From Pseudorhodoferax sp032153935 (lineage in GTDB: Bacteria > Pseudomonadota > Gammaproteobacteria > Burkholderiales > Burkholderiaceae_C): DNA of 64,000 nucleotides. The position numbers and the translations under genes are program-made. Shown here one piece after another: positions 52,275-63,747 of this stretch; position 1 is the stretch's first letter; each line of letters begins with the position of its first letter. The notes under the pieces were generated by a model. It did not search any database and was not told the origin of the DNA. It saw nothing but the letters and a program-made list of their open reading frames with translations. The DNA lies in the NCBI RefSeq assembly GCF_964253035.1, contig NZ_CAXUQL020000001.1:744001-808000 (forward strand), read 5' to 3'.

Positions 52275-52652
52275 ATGATCCTCGGCATGAACCACTTCAC
52301 CGTGATCGCGGAGGACCCGCAGGCCACGATGGATTTCTACACCCGCATGCTGGGCCTGGAGGAGGGCTTCCGGCCCGACCTGGGGTTCCCCGGAGCGTGG
52401 CTGTACGGCGAAGACACCAGGCACGCCATCCTGCACGTCTACTTCGACCGGCCCGTGCCAGCCCAGCGCGCGGGGGTGATCGACCACATGGCGTTCACGG
52501 CCAAGGGCCTCAAGGAAGTCAAGGCGCGCTTCGACGCGGCCGGCTGGAAGTACGACCTGCGGCGCCAGGCTGGGGCGCTGTGGCAGCTGTTCTGCCATGA
52601 CCCGAACGGGGCCAAGGTGGAGCTGGATTTCGACAAGGCCGAAGAGCCATAA
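52275..52652 (+). CDS. VOC (glyoxalase/bleomycin-resistance) family protein
   Basis: The 125-residue protein has the VOC betaalphabetabetabeta pattern: MNHFTVIAEDPQATMDFYTR with metal-ligand His near residue 7, LHVYFDRP, a second unit beginning DHMAFTAKGLKEVKARF and ending CHDPNGAKVELDF with a conserved C-terminal Glu. Such proteins are metalloenzymes (glyoxalase, epimerase, extradiol dioxygenase-like) or resistance proteins. Start behind a GAAGGAG site 11 bp after the previous stop. Last gene of operon B; a short extradiol-like role in the pathway is possible but unproven. Confidence 0.88.
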   Translation: MILGMNHFTVIAEDPQATMDFYTRMLGLEEGFRPDLGFPGAWLYGEDTRHAILHVYFDRPVPAQRAGVIDHMAFTAKGLKEVKARFDAAGWKYDLRRQAGALWQLFCHDPNGAKVELDFDKAEEP

Positions 52653-52750
52653 CGCGCCTGGGCGCGGGGAAGGCGGGCGCAGCGAGAATCGCCCCCTCGC
52701 GCGCGCCACTCCAGGCCGGCGCAACGGGCCCCCGCCCTGCCACCCGACCC

Positions 52751-54293
<1,543 letters not shown>

Positions 54294-54304
<11 letters not shown>

Positions 54305-54593
54305 GTGGGCGGAAACGACCATTGGGGAACTCTGCAAGGCAGTTTTTTCCGGGGGAACGCCGACATCGACAAATTCGGCTTATTTCAACGGGTCAATCCC
54401 GTGGCTGCGTACGAAGGAAGTGAACTACTCAAAGATTTTTGCGACGGAAGAGCGCATCTCCCAAGCCGGATTTGAGAACTCGTCTGCGAGGCTCGTTCCC
54501 ATCAACAGTGTCATCGTTGCGATGTATGGCAATGGCGATACAGCGGGTCGTGTCGCGGTCAACAAAATACCTCTGACTACCAACCAAGCCTGA
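54294..54593 (+). pseudogene. hsdS: hsdS specificity subunit, truncated to about 99 codons by an IS element
   Basis: The frame starts inside the hsdM end and encodes the opening of a normal specificity subunit: EWAETTIGELCKAVFSGGTP, GSIPWLRTKEVNYSKIF, VIVAMYGNGDTAGRVAVNK, all typical of the first target-recognition domain. After codon 99 the sequence runs into the IS; its first three bases (TGA, 54591-54593) supply the stop codon. HsdS proteins are about 400 residues, so the second TRD and both conserved helices are missing. No hsdS sequence reappears beyond the IS. Confidence 0.9.
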
Positions 54594-54629
54594 ACCGCCC
54601 CGGAATTCGCGGAGGCCCGTTGGCTTGAG

Positions 54630-55535
54630 TCAGGCCGACATGGCCTGCTGCTCAAGAGTTCGATAGTAGTTGGCCTCGAACTCGGCCGGTGGCACGTACC
54701 CGATGGGTTCGAGCAGGCGCTGGTGGTTGAACCAGGCCACCCATTGCAGCGTCGCCAGCTCTACCGATTCCTTGGTCTTCCACGCACTGCGCCGATGGAT
54801 GACTTCGGCCTTGTACAGCCCATTGATGGTCTCGGCCAGCGCGTTGTCGTAGGAGTCGCCCTTGCTGCCCACGGAGGGCTCGATGCCGGCCTCGGCAAGC
54901 CGTTCGGTGTAGCGGATGCTGACGTACTGCGATCCGCGGTCGGAGTGGCACACAAGGGCATCTTCGCGCTGCGGACGACGGTCGTACAGCGCCTGCTCCA
55001 GTGCGCCCAACACGAAGTCCGTCCGCATGGAGCTGCTCGTGCGCCAGCCCACGATGCGCCGCGCAAACACGTCCACGACGAAGGCCACGTACAGCCAGCC
55101 TTGCCAGGTGGACACGTACGTGAAGTCCGACACCCAAAGCTGGTTGGGCCGCTGCGCGTTGAACTGGCGATTGACCCGGTCCAGCGGGCAAGGCGCTTTG
55201 GCGTCGCTGATCGTGGTGCGTGCGGCCTTGCCACGCATCACGCCGCGCAGACCCATGTGGCGCATGAGTCGTTCCACGGTGCAGCGGGCCACCGTGACGC
55301 CCTCGCGCTGCAACTGGTGCCAGACCTTGTCGGCGCCGTAGACCCGCAGGTTCGATTGCCACACGCGCTCGATCTGCGGCATCAGCACCGCATCGCGTTT
55401 CGCGCGGGCGCACAGCAGCTCGGGGTGGCGCTGGCGGGCCGCATGGCGCCGGTACGCCGACGGGGCGACCTGCAGTGCCCTGCAGATCGGCTCGACCCCG
55501 TGCGCGGCGCGATGCGCGTCGATGAACGCCTTCAC
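54630..55535 (-). CDS. IS3-family transposase OrfB (DDE integrase domain)
   Basis: The 301-residue OrfB starts at a GTG inside the orfA end and contains the N-terminal HTH_21 region (EPICRALQVAPSAYRRHAA) and an rve-type integrase core with D137 (LWVSDFTYVST), D199 (VCHSDRGSQY) and E235 (ALAETINGLYK), giving the DD(35)E spacing of IS3 transposases. It is normally made as an OrfAB fusion by -1 frameshifting. The slippery stretch TTTTTC lies in the last codons of orfA (near 55570), and the OrfB frame stays open through it. Confidence 0.92.
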   Translation of the reverse strand: MKAFIDAHRAAHGVEPICRALQVAPSAYRRHAARQRHPELLCARAKRDAVLMPQIERVWQSNLRVYGADKVWHQLQREGVTVARCTVERLMRHMGLRGVMRGKAARTTISDAKAPCPLDRVNRQFNAQRPNQLWVSDFTYVSTWQGWLYVAFVVDVFARRIVGWRTSSSMRTDFVLGALEQALYDRRPQREDALVCHSDRGSQYVSIRYTERLAEAGIEPSVGSKGDSYDNALAETINGLYKAEVIHRRSAWKTKESVELATLQWVAWFNHQRLLEPIGYVPPAEFEANYYRTLEQQAMSA

Positions 55536-55855
55536 GACTTCAGCCGGCGGTCGAGCTCCGCCTGGGCGAAAAACGCGCTGGCCAGCTTCAGGATCTCGTT
55601 GGCCTTGCGCAGCTCGCGGTTCTCCCTTTCAAGCTCCTTCATGCGCTGCGTCTGCGTCGTGGTCACGCCCTCGCGCTGGCCCGTGTCACGCTCTTGTTGG
55701 CGCACCCAGTTCAGCAGCGTCTGCGGCGTGCTGCCGATCTTGCCGGCAATCGACACCACCGCCGCCCACTGCGACTCGTACTCACCGCGGTGCTCGAACA
55801 CCATGCGCACGGCGCGCTCGCGTACCTCGGGCGAAAACTTCACTGACTTCCTCAT
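55532..55855 (-). CDS. IS3-family transposase OrfA (DNA-binding)
   Basis: The 107-residue OrfA begins MRKSVKFSPEVRERAVRMVF, a helix-turn-helix of the HTH_8/IS3 type, and continues into a leucine-zipper-like coiled coil (MKELERENRELRKANEILK). The protein binds the terminal repeats, and the coiled coil supports dimerisation. Its stop at 55532 lies 3 bp inside the orfB start, as in other IS3-group elements. Confidence 0.92.
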   Translation of the reverse strand: MRKSVKFSPEVRERAVRMVFEHRGEYESQWAAVVSIAGKIGSTPQTLLNWVRQQERDTGQREGVTTTQTQRMKELERENRELRKANEILKLASAFFAQAELDRRLKS

Positions 55856-55903
55856 GGCTCCATCCTCTCAAAAGTTGGAGCCTCCTCAAAATACGGGGCG
55901 GTT

Positions 55904-55977
55904 CATACGGCCGCCCCGCGGCCATCCTCACACGCAAGCGTTCTTTCATACGGTCGCGCCACATGCAAGCGTTCTTT
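55904..55977 (+). repeat. Imperfect tandem repeat next to the IS end
   Basis: CATACGG followed by GCAAGCGTTCTTT occurs twice: CATACGG at 55904 and 55947, and the 13-bp GCAAGCGTTCTTT at 55934-55946 and 55965-55977. The first unit is longer and its first bases belong to the IS end. The stretch is the start of the roughly 210-bp gap before hsdR, which otherwise contains no gene and is more AT-rich than its surroundings. It may be a relic of the sequence in which the IS or deletion landed, or an hsdR promoter element. Confidence 0.55.
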
Positions 55978-56117
55978 AATTGCGCGAGCACCGTAGCCAT
56001 CCAAAAAACCGAGATTTCTATGCAGATCAGGGGCGACATGTATAGAAAATCGCGTCTTCTTTGCACATCACGGGTTCTATGCCCATTGGGGATGGCACCA
56101 GCCCGGCCAAAGGCAGC

Positions 56118-59100
56118 ATGACCGAAAGCCAACTCGAACAGGAATGCCTCACCTGGCTGGCCGACGTGGGCTGGCAGCCGCTGCACGGCCCCGACATCGC
56201 CCCCGACGGCCCCACGCCCGAGCGCGACAGCTACCGCCAGGTGCTGCTGCTGGCCCGCCTGCGCCAGGCCGTGGCCACGCTGAACCCCGGCGTGCCGGCA
56301 GCCGCCCGCGACGACGCGATTCGCCAGGTGCTGGACCTGGGCACGCCGGTGCTGCTGGCCGCCAACCGCCAGTTCCACCGCCTGCTGGTGGGTGGCGTGC
56401 CCGTGCAGTACCAGAAGGACGGCGAAACCCGCGGCGACTTCGTGCGGCTGGTGGACTGGGCCGACCCTGCGCGCAACGAATGGCTGGCGGTCACGCAGTT
56501 CTCCATCACCGGGCCGCACCACACGCGCCGGCCCGACATCGTGCTGTTCGTCAACGGCCTGCCGCTGGTGCTGATCGAGCTGAAGAACCCGGCCGACCTG
56601 AACGCCGACGTGTGGAAAGCCTTCCACCAGATCCAGACCTACAAGGCGCAGATCGCCGATGTCTTCCAGACGAACGAGCTGCTGGTGATCTCGGACGGCA
56701 CGGACGCGCTGCTGGGCTCGCTCTCGGCCGACAGCGAGCGCTTCATGGCCTGGCGCACCATCGACGGCGTGACGCTCGACCCGCTGGGCCAGTTCAACGC
56801 GCTGGAAACGTTGGTGCGTGGCGTGCTGGCGCCGGCCATGCTACTGGACTACCTGCGCTTCTTCGTGCTGTTCGAAGATGACGGCAGCGGCCTCGTCAAG
56901 AAGATTGCCGGTTACCACCAGTTCCACGCCGTGCGTGCGGCCATCGCGCAGGTGGTGGCCGCGTCGCGCCCCGACGGCCCTGCCAGCCTGCGTGGCAAGG
57001 GCGGCGTGGTCTGGCACACCCAGGGCAGCGGCAAGAGCATCACCATGACCTGCTTCGCGGCGCGCGTGATGCAGGAGCCGGTGATGCAGAACCCGACCAT
57101 CGTCGTCATCACCGACCGCAACGACCTGGACGGGCAGTTGTTCGGCGTGTTCTCGCTGGCGCAAGACCTCTTGCGCGAGCGGCCGGTGCAGGCCCGCACG
57201 CGGCAGGAGTTGCGCGCGCTGCTGGGCAACCGGCCCAGTGGAGGCATCGTGTTCGCCACGATCCAGAAGTTCATGCCGGGCGAGGATGAAGACACCTTCC
57301 CGCTGCTCTCGGACCGGCACAACGTGGTGGTGATCGCCGACGAAGCGCACCGCACGCAGTACGGCTTCGAAGCCAAACTCAAGACGGCCAAGCCGACCAA
57401 GCGCGACGCCGAAGCCACGGTGCTGACCACAGGCAGCGGCGAAACGGCGCCGTACAAGGTCGCCTACGCGCCGCCGGTGGAGCGCTACCAGGTGGGCTAC
57501 GCGCAGCACCTGCGCGACGCGCTGCCCCACGCCACCTTCGTGGCCTTCACCGGCACGCCGGTGGCCAGCGAAGACCGCGACACGCGTGCCGTGTTCGGCG
57601 ACTACATCAGCGTCTACGACATGCAGCAGGCCAAGGAAGATGGCGCCACCGTGGCCATCTACTACGAGAGCCGGCTGGCCAGGCTGGGGCTCAAGGCCGA
57701 CGAACTGGCCACCATCGACGACGAGGTGGACGAGCTCGCCGAGGACGAGGAAGAAAGCCAGCAGGCCAAACTCAAGAGCCGCTGGGCCGCGCTGGAGAAG
57801 GTGGTGGGCGCCGAGCCGCGCATCGCCAGCGTGGCGGCCGACCTGGTGGCGCACTTCGAAGAGCGTGACAAGGCCCAGCCCGGCAAGGCGATGGTGGTGG
57901 CCATGAGCCGCGAGATCTGCGTGCACCTGTACGACGAGATCACCCGGCTGCGGCCCGACTGGCACAGCACCGACCCTGAACAGGGTGCCATCAAGATCGT
58001 GATGACCGGATCGGCCAGCGACAAGGCGCTGCTGCGCCCGCACATCCACAGCCCGCAGGTGAAGAAGCGGCTGGAAAAGCGCTTCAAGGATCCGGCCGAC
58101 CCGCTGCGCATCGTGATCGTGCGCGACATGTGGCTCACCGGCTTCGATGCCCCCTGCGTGCACACGCTGTACGTCGACAAGCCCATGAAGGGCCACAACC
58201 TGATGCAGGCCATCGCCCGCGTGAACCGCGTGTTCAAGGACAAGCAGGGCGGGCTGGTGGTGGACTACATCGGGATTGCCAACGAGTTGAAATCCGCGCT
58301 CAAGGAGTACACCGCCAGCCAGGGCCGCGGCCGCCCGACCGTGGACGCGCACGAAGCCTGGAGCGTGCTGGCCGAGAAACTGGATGCGTTGCGCGGCATG
58401 CTGGCCGGGACGAATGGCCATGGCTACGACTACAGCGGCTTCCTGACCGGCGGGCACAAGACGCTGGCCGGTGCCGCGAACCATGTGCTGGGCCTGAAGG
58501 ACGGCAAGAAGCGCTTCGCCGACCTGGCGCTCGCCATGAGCAAGGCATTCACTTTGTGCTGCACGCTAGACGAGGCCAAGGCCGTGCGCGAGGAGGTGGC
58601 CTTCTTCCAGGGCGTGAAGGTGATCCTGACCAAGCGCGACATCAGCGCCACGAGGAAGACCGACGAGCAGCGCGAGCTGGCCATTCGCCAGATCATCGGC
58701 TCGGCCGTGGTGTCGGAGGACGTGGTTGACATCTTCCACGCGGTCGGCCTGGACAGGCCCAACATCGGCATCCTGGACGATGCCTTCCTGGCCGAGGTGC
58801 GCAACCTGCCCGAGCGCAACCTGGCCGTGGAACTGCTGGAGCGGCTGCTGGAAGGCGAGATCCGATCCCGCTTCGCCAGCAACGTGGTGCAAAACAGGAA
58901 GTTCTCGGACATGCTGAGCGACGTGGTGCAGCGCTACCAGAACCGGTCCATCGAAGCCGCCCAGGTGATGGAAGAGCTGGTGCAGATGGCGCAGAAGTTC
59001 CGCGAGGCCGCCGCCCGTGGCGAGCGGCTGGGCCTGAGCGAAGACGAGGTGCGCTTCTACGACGCGCTGGCCAACAACGCATCAGCGGTGCGCGACTTGA

Positions 59101-59315
59101 CCGACGAGACCCTCAAGAAGATCGCCCACGAACTGGCTGACAACCTGCGCAAGAACCTGACGGTGGACTGGTCCGCGCTCGAGAGCGTGCAGGCCAAGCT
59201 GCGGCTGATGGTCAAGCGCATCCTGCGCAAGTACAAGTACCCGCCCGACCAGCAGGACGCCGCAGTGGAACTGGTGCTGCAGCAGGCCCACGCGCTCGGT
59301 GAGGCGTGGGCCTGA
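56118..59315 (+). CDS. hsdR: Type I restriction endonuclease subunit HsdR
   Basis: The 1065-residue motor/nuclease subunit is intact. The nuclease active site reads D140 (RRPDIVLF) with E154-x-K156 (LIELKNP). Helicase motifs are Walker A TQGSGKS (301-307) and DEAH (408-411, VIADEAHRTQYG), with further motifs at WLTGFDAPCVHTLYVDKPMK and QAIARVNRVFKDK. A C-terminal helical assembly domain follows. ATG at 56118 is used because MTESQLEQECLTWLADVGW is the normal start, behind AAAGG; earlier in-frame starts exist (56061, 56079). With hsdS broken, the subunit has no specificity partner in this window. Confidence 0.95.
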   Translation: MTESQLEQECLTWLADVGWQPLHGPDIAPDGPTPERDSYRQVLLLARLRQAVATLNPGVPAAARDDAIRQVLDLGTPVLLAANRQFHRLLVGGVPVQYQKDGETRGDFVRLVDWADPARNEWLAVTQFSITGPHHTRRPDIVLFVNGLPLVLIELKNPADLNADVWKAFHQIQTYKAQIADVFQTNELLVISDGTDALLGSLSADSERFMAWRTIDGVTLDPLGQFNALETLVRGVLAPAMLLDYLRFFVLFEDDGSGLVKKIAGYHQFHAVRAAIAQVVAASRPDGPASLRGKGGVVWHTQGSGKSITMTCFAARVMQEPVMQNPTIVVITDRNDLDGQLFGVFSLAQDLLRERPVQARTRQELRALLGNRPSGGIVFATIQKFMPGEDEDTFPLLSDRHNVVVIADEAHRTQYGFEAKLKTAKPTKRDAEATVLTTGSGETAPYKVAYAPPVERYQVGYAQHLRDALPHATFVAFTGTPVASEDRDTRAVFGDYISVYDMQQAKEDGATVAIYYESRLARLGLKADELATIDDEVDELAEDEEESQQAKLKSRWAALEKVVGAEPRIASVAADLVAHFEERDKAQPGKAMVVAMSREICVHLYDEITRLRPDWHSTDPEQGAIKIVMTGSASDKALLRPHIHSPQVKKRLEKRFKDPADPLRIVIVRDMWLTGFDAPCVHTLYVDKPMKGHNLMQAIARVNRVFKDKQGGLVVDYIGIANELKSALKEYTASQGRGRPTVDAHEAWSVLAEKLDALRGMLAGTNGHGYDYSGFLTGGHKTLAGAANHVLGLKDGKKRFADLALAMSKAFTLCCTLDEAKAVREEVAFFQGVKVILTKRDISATRKTDEQRELAIRQIIGSAVVSEDVVDIFHAVGLDRPNIGILDDAFLAEVRNLPERNLAVELLERLLEGEIRSRFASNVVQNRKFSDMLSDVVQRYQNRSIEAAQVMEELVQMAQKFREAAARGERLGLSEDEVRFYDALANNASAVRDLTDETLKKIAHELADNLRKNLTVDWSALESVQAKLRLMVKRILRKYKYPPDQQDAAVELVLQQAHALGEAWA

Positions 59316-59324
59316 AGGTGCCGA

Positions 59325-61571
<2,247 letters not shown>

Positions 61572-61636
61572 CGGGGCTCCTGGTGCTGTGGTCGGGAAGA
61601 GGCTGACCATTCTGGCGCCGAAGCGTGGCCGCGCCG

Positions 61637-61673
61637 ATATCCGTTTTCGATGGCCGCCATAGCCTGCCGTTGC
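61637..61673. promoter_or_regulatory. OxyR-like site upstream of katG
   Basis: Four tetramers are spaced exactly 7 bp apart: ATAT (61637), CGAT (61648), ATAG (61659), TTGC (61670). The OxyR consensus is ATAG-N7-CTAT-N7-ATAG-N7-CTAT; matches are 3, 2, 4 and 1 of 4. The site is 66 bp upstream of the katG start, a typical position. Weak in the outer elements, so only a candidate. Confidence 0.4.
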
Positions 61674-61770
61674 GGCGCGGCGCCCTGACAGCGCGGCCGG
61701 CGCGCAGCGATCCTGCAGAATGAAGCGGCACGCCGGTGCTGCACCGGCGCCCCTCCGCCAAAGGACATCC

Positions 61771-63432
61771 ATGGCCACCCCCGAAACCGTTGAAGTGCAA
61801 ACGCGCCGGCACCAGATGTTCCCGGTGCTGAACGCGGCCGATGCCGCGCGGGTGCGCCGCTTCGGCACCGTACGGCACTACGCCCGCGGCAGCTGCCTGT
61901 TCCGCGCGGGCGAGCCGGGGCCTGGCCTGTACCTGGTGCTGGCGGGCGCGGTGGCCGTCACGCAGCGCGACGGCCTCGGCCGGGTGACGCCGGTCGCGGT
62001 GCAGGGGCCGGGGCAGTTCCTGGCAGAGGTCGGCACGCTGTCGGGCCAGCCGGCGCTGGTGGACGGCCATGCCGACGAAGACGTGGAAGCGATCCTGGTG
62101 CCACCCGACCAGTTGCGCGCCCTGATCGTGGCCGAGGCCGACCTGGGCGAACGCCTGGTGCGCGCGCTGATCCTGCGACGCGTGGCGCTGATCGATGCCG
62201 GCGCCAGCGGCCCGGTGCTCTTGGGCCCGCCCGAATCGGCCGACGTGGTGCGGCTGCAGAACTTCCTGCGCCGCAATGGCCAGCCCTACCACGTGGTGGA
62301 TGCGTCCACCGACGCCGATGCCGCCACGCTGCTGCAGCAGTACGGCGAGGCCGGCCTGCTGGTGGCCTGTCCCAACGGCGCGGTGCTGGTCAACCCGAGC
62401 GAGGAGGCGCTGGCGCGCTGCATCGGCATGGTGGACACGGCCGAGCACACGGAGCTGTTCGATGTCGTGGTGGTCGGCGCCGGGCCGGCCGGCTTGGCAA
62501 CCGCCGTCTATGCCGCCTCCGAGGGGTTGCGCGTGGTCGTGCTGGACTGCCGCAGCTACGGCGGCCAGGCCGGCGCCAGCGCGCGCATCGAGAACTACCT
62601 CGGCTTTCCGACCGGCATCTCGGGTGGCGCACTGGCCGGGCGGGCCTACGTGCAGGCGCAGAAGTTCGGCGCCGAGATGATGATCCCGGCCAAGGCGGCG
62701 TCGCTGGACTGCAGCGGCGCCCACACCGGCGCGGGTCTGCGCGTGGGCCTGGCCGACGGCCGGCAGCTGCGCGCGCGCACGGTGGTGGTGGCCAGTGGCG
62801 CGCGTTACCGCCGGCCCCGGGTGCCGCGGCTGGCGGAATTCGAAGGCCGTGGCGTGTGGTACTGGGCCTCGGCCATCGAAGCACGCATCTGCGCGCAACA
62901 GGAGGTGGCGCTGGTCGGCGGCGGCAACTCGGCCGGACAGGCCGCAGTGTTCCTCGCGCAGCACGCGGCGCTGGTCAACATCCTGGTGCGCGGCCCCTCG
63001 CTGGCGGCCAGCATGTCGCGCTACCTGATCGACCGCATCGAGGCCGCGCCCAACATCGTGCTGCGCCCGCACACCGAGCTGGTGCACCTGCACGGCGAGC
63101 CCGACACCGGGCTGGAAGGCGCGACCTGGCGCGACGCGCGCACGGGCGGCGAACACGACTGCCCGGCCCGCAACCTGTTCCTGTTCGTCGGTGCAGAGCC
63201 TGAAGCCGACTGGCTGCAGGGCTGCGGCGTGGCGGTAGACCACCATGGCTTCGTGCAGACCGGCGACGCCGCGATGGCCAAGGGCGCGCTGGAGACCAGC
63301 GTGCCAGGCGTGTTCGCGGTGGGCGACGTGCGCTCCGGCTCGGTCAAGCGCGTGGGCGGCGCCATCGGCGAAGGGGCGGCGGCGGTGGCCCAGATCCATG
63401 CACACCTGGCGCAGGTACCGACGGCGGCCTGA
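61771..63432 (+). CDS. Cyclic-nucleotide-binding-domain / thioredoxin-reductase-like flavoprotein without the CxxC pair
   Basis: The 553-residue protein joins an N-terminal cNMP-binding-type domain (~15-130; CLFRAGEPGPGLYLVLAGAV), a middle linker domain, and a two-domain TrxR-like FAD/NAD(P)H part (~240-553; VVVVGAGPAGLATAVYAASE, VALVGGGNSAGQAAVFLAQ, VFAVGDVRSGSVKRVGGAIGEG). Where thioredoxin reductase has the redox pair in GVWYCATC-type sequence, this protein reads GVWYWASAIEAR, so the disulfide cannot form at that position. It may act as a flavin-dependent sensor or reductase of another partner. Start behind AAGGA; divergent from katG. Confidence 0.88.
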   Translation: MATPETVEVQTRRHQMFPVLNAADAARVRRFGTVRHYARGSCLFRAGEPGPGLYLVLAGAVAVTQRDGLGRVTPVAVQGPGQFLAEVGTLSGQPALVDGHADEDVEAILVPPDQLRALIVAEADLGERLVRALILRRVALIDAGASGPVLLGPPESADVVRLQNFLRRNGQPYHVVDASTDADAATLLQQYGEAGLLVACPNGAVLVNPSEEALARCIGMVDTAEHTELFDVVVVGAGPAGLATAVYAASEGLRVVVLDCRSYGGQAGASARIENYLGFPTGISGGALAGRAYVQAQKFGAEMMIPAKAASLDCSGAHTGAGLRVGLADGRQLRARTVVVASGARYRRPRVPRLAEFEGRGVWYWASAIEARICAQQEVALVGGGNSAGQAAVFLAQHAALVNILVRGPSLAASMSRYLIDRIEAAPNIVLRPHTELVHLHGEPDTGLEGATWRDARTGGEHDCPARNLFLFVGAEPEADWLQGCGVAVDHHGFVQTGDAAMAKGALETSVPGVFAVGDVRSGSVKRVGGAIGEGAAAVAQIHAHLAQVPTAA

Positions 63433-63747
63433 GCCGCCCCGGCGGTAACACACTGGCCGCGCTGACCTCTGCGCCCTGGAAACCGGGCATCGCCCCGTCG
63501 CCGCGCGGTGGTGCCATGGCCGTGGCATCGAGGAGAGCCCAGTTTCTTCAGCACGCGCACCGGCGTCGGTGAGGAGGGTCACACAGGGCGCGGATGTACC
63601 CCAAAAATCACTCGCGGTGCCCGCGCCACATTCGTCCGAAATTCACGCGGTCACTGTTACACATCTGCATTGATTTCATACCGAATTTGGCATCTGGTTA
63701 CGTAAGATGGTTTTCTCAATACCACCTTTTCCTGGGAGGAAAACCCC
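63433..63747 (+). other. Intergenic region (315 bp), promoter region of the last gene
   Basis: No gene is convincing here. A short CCGCC/GGCGG stem follows the previous stop. The last 100 bp (from about 63640) are markedly AT-richer than the rest of the window and include TTGATT and TTGGCA hexamers and a TAAGAT box near 63700, so a promoter for the secreted esterase gene is likely there; the exact -35/-10 pair cannot be fixed because none of the pairs seen has ideal spacing. Confidence 0.4.

Larger units (their letters stand above)
54591..55905 (-). mobile_element. IS3-family insertion sequence (IS51-like), 1315 bp
   Basis: Both ends begin TGAACCGCCCCG (12 bp identical; 22 of 27 bp match overall) as inverted repeats at 54591-54617 and 55879-55905. 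Between them lie orfA and orfB on the minus strand in the usual -1 frame relation. Length is normal for IS3. The 3 bp flanking each end do not match (GCC versus TAC), so no target-site duplication is seen; together with the missing rest of hsdS this suggests that a deletion followed insertion. The element looks intact and potentially mobile. Confidence 0.9.

Noticed and set aside
54723..55979. A 418-codon plus-strand frame running through the IS
   Set aside because: It is the antisense of orfA and orfB, whose HTH and DDE motifs are clear.
55921..55980. Short repeats beside the IS considered as a CRISPR fragment
   Set aside because: Only two units of unequal length, no further repeats, no cas genes in the window.
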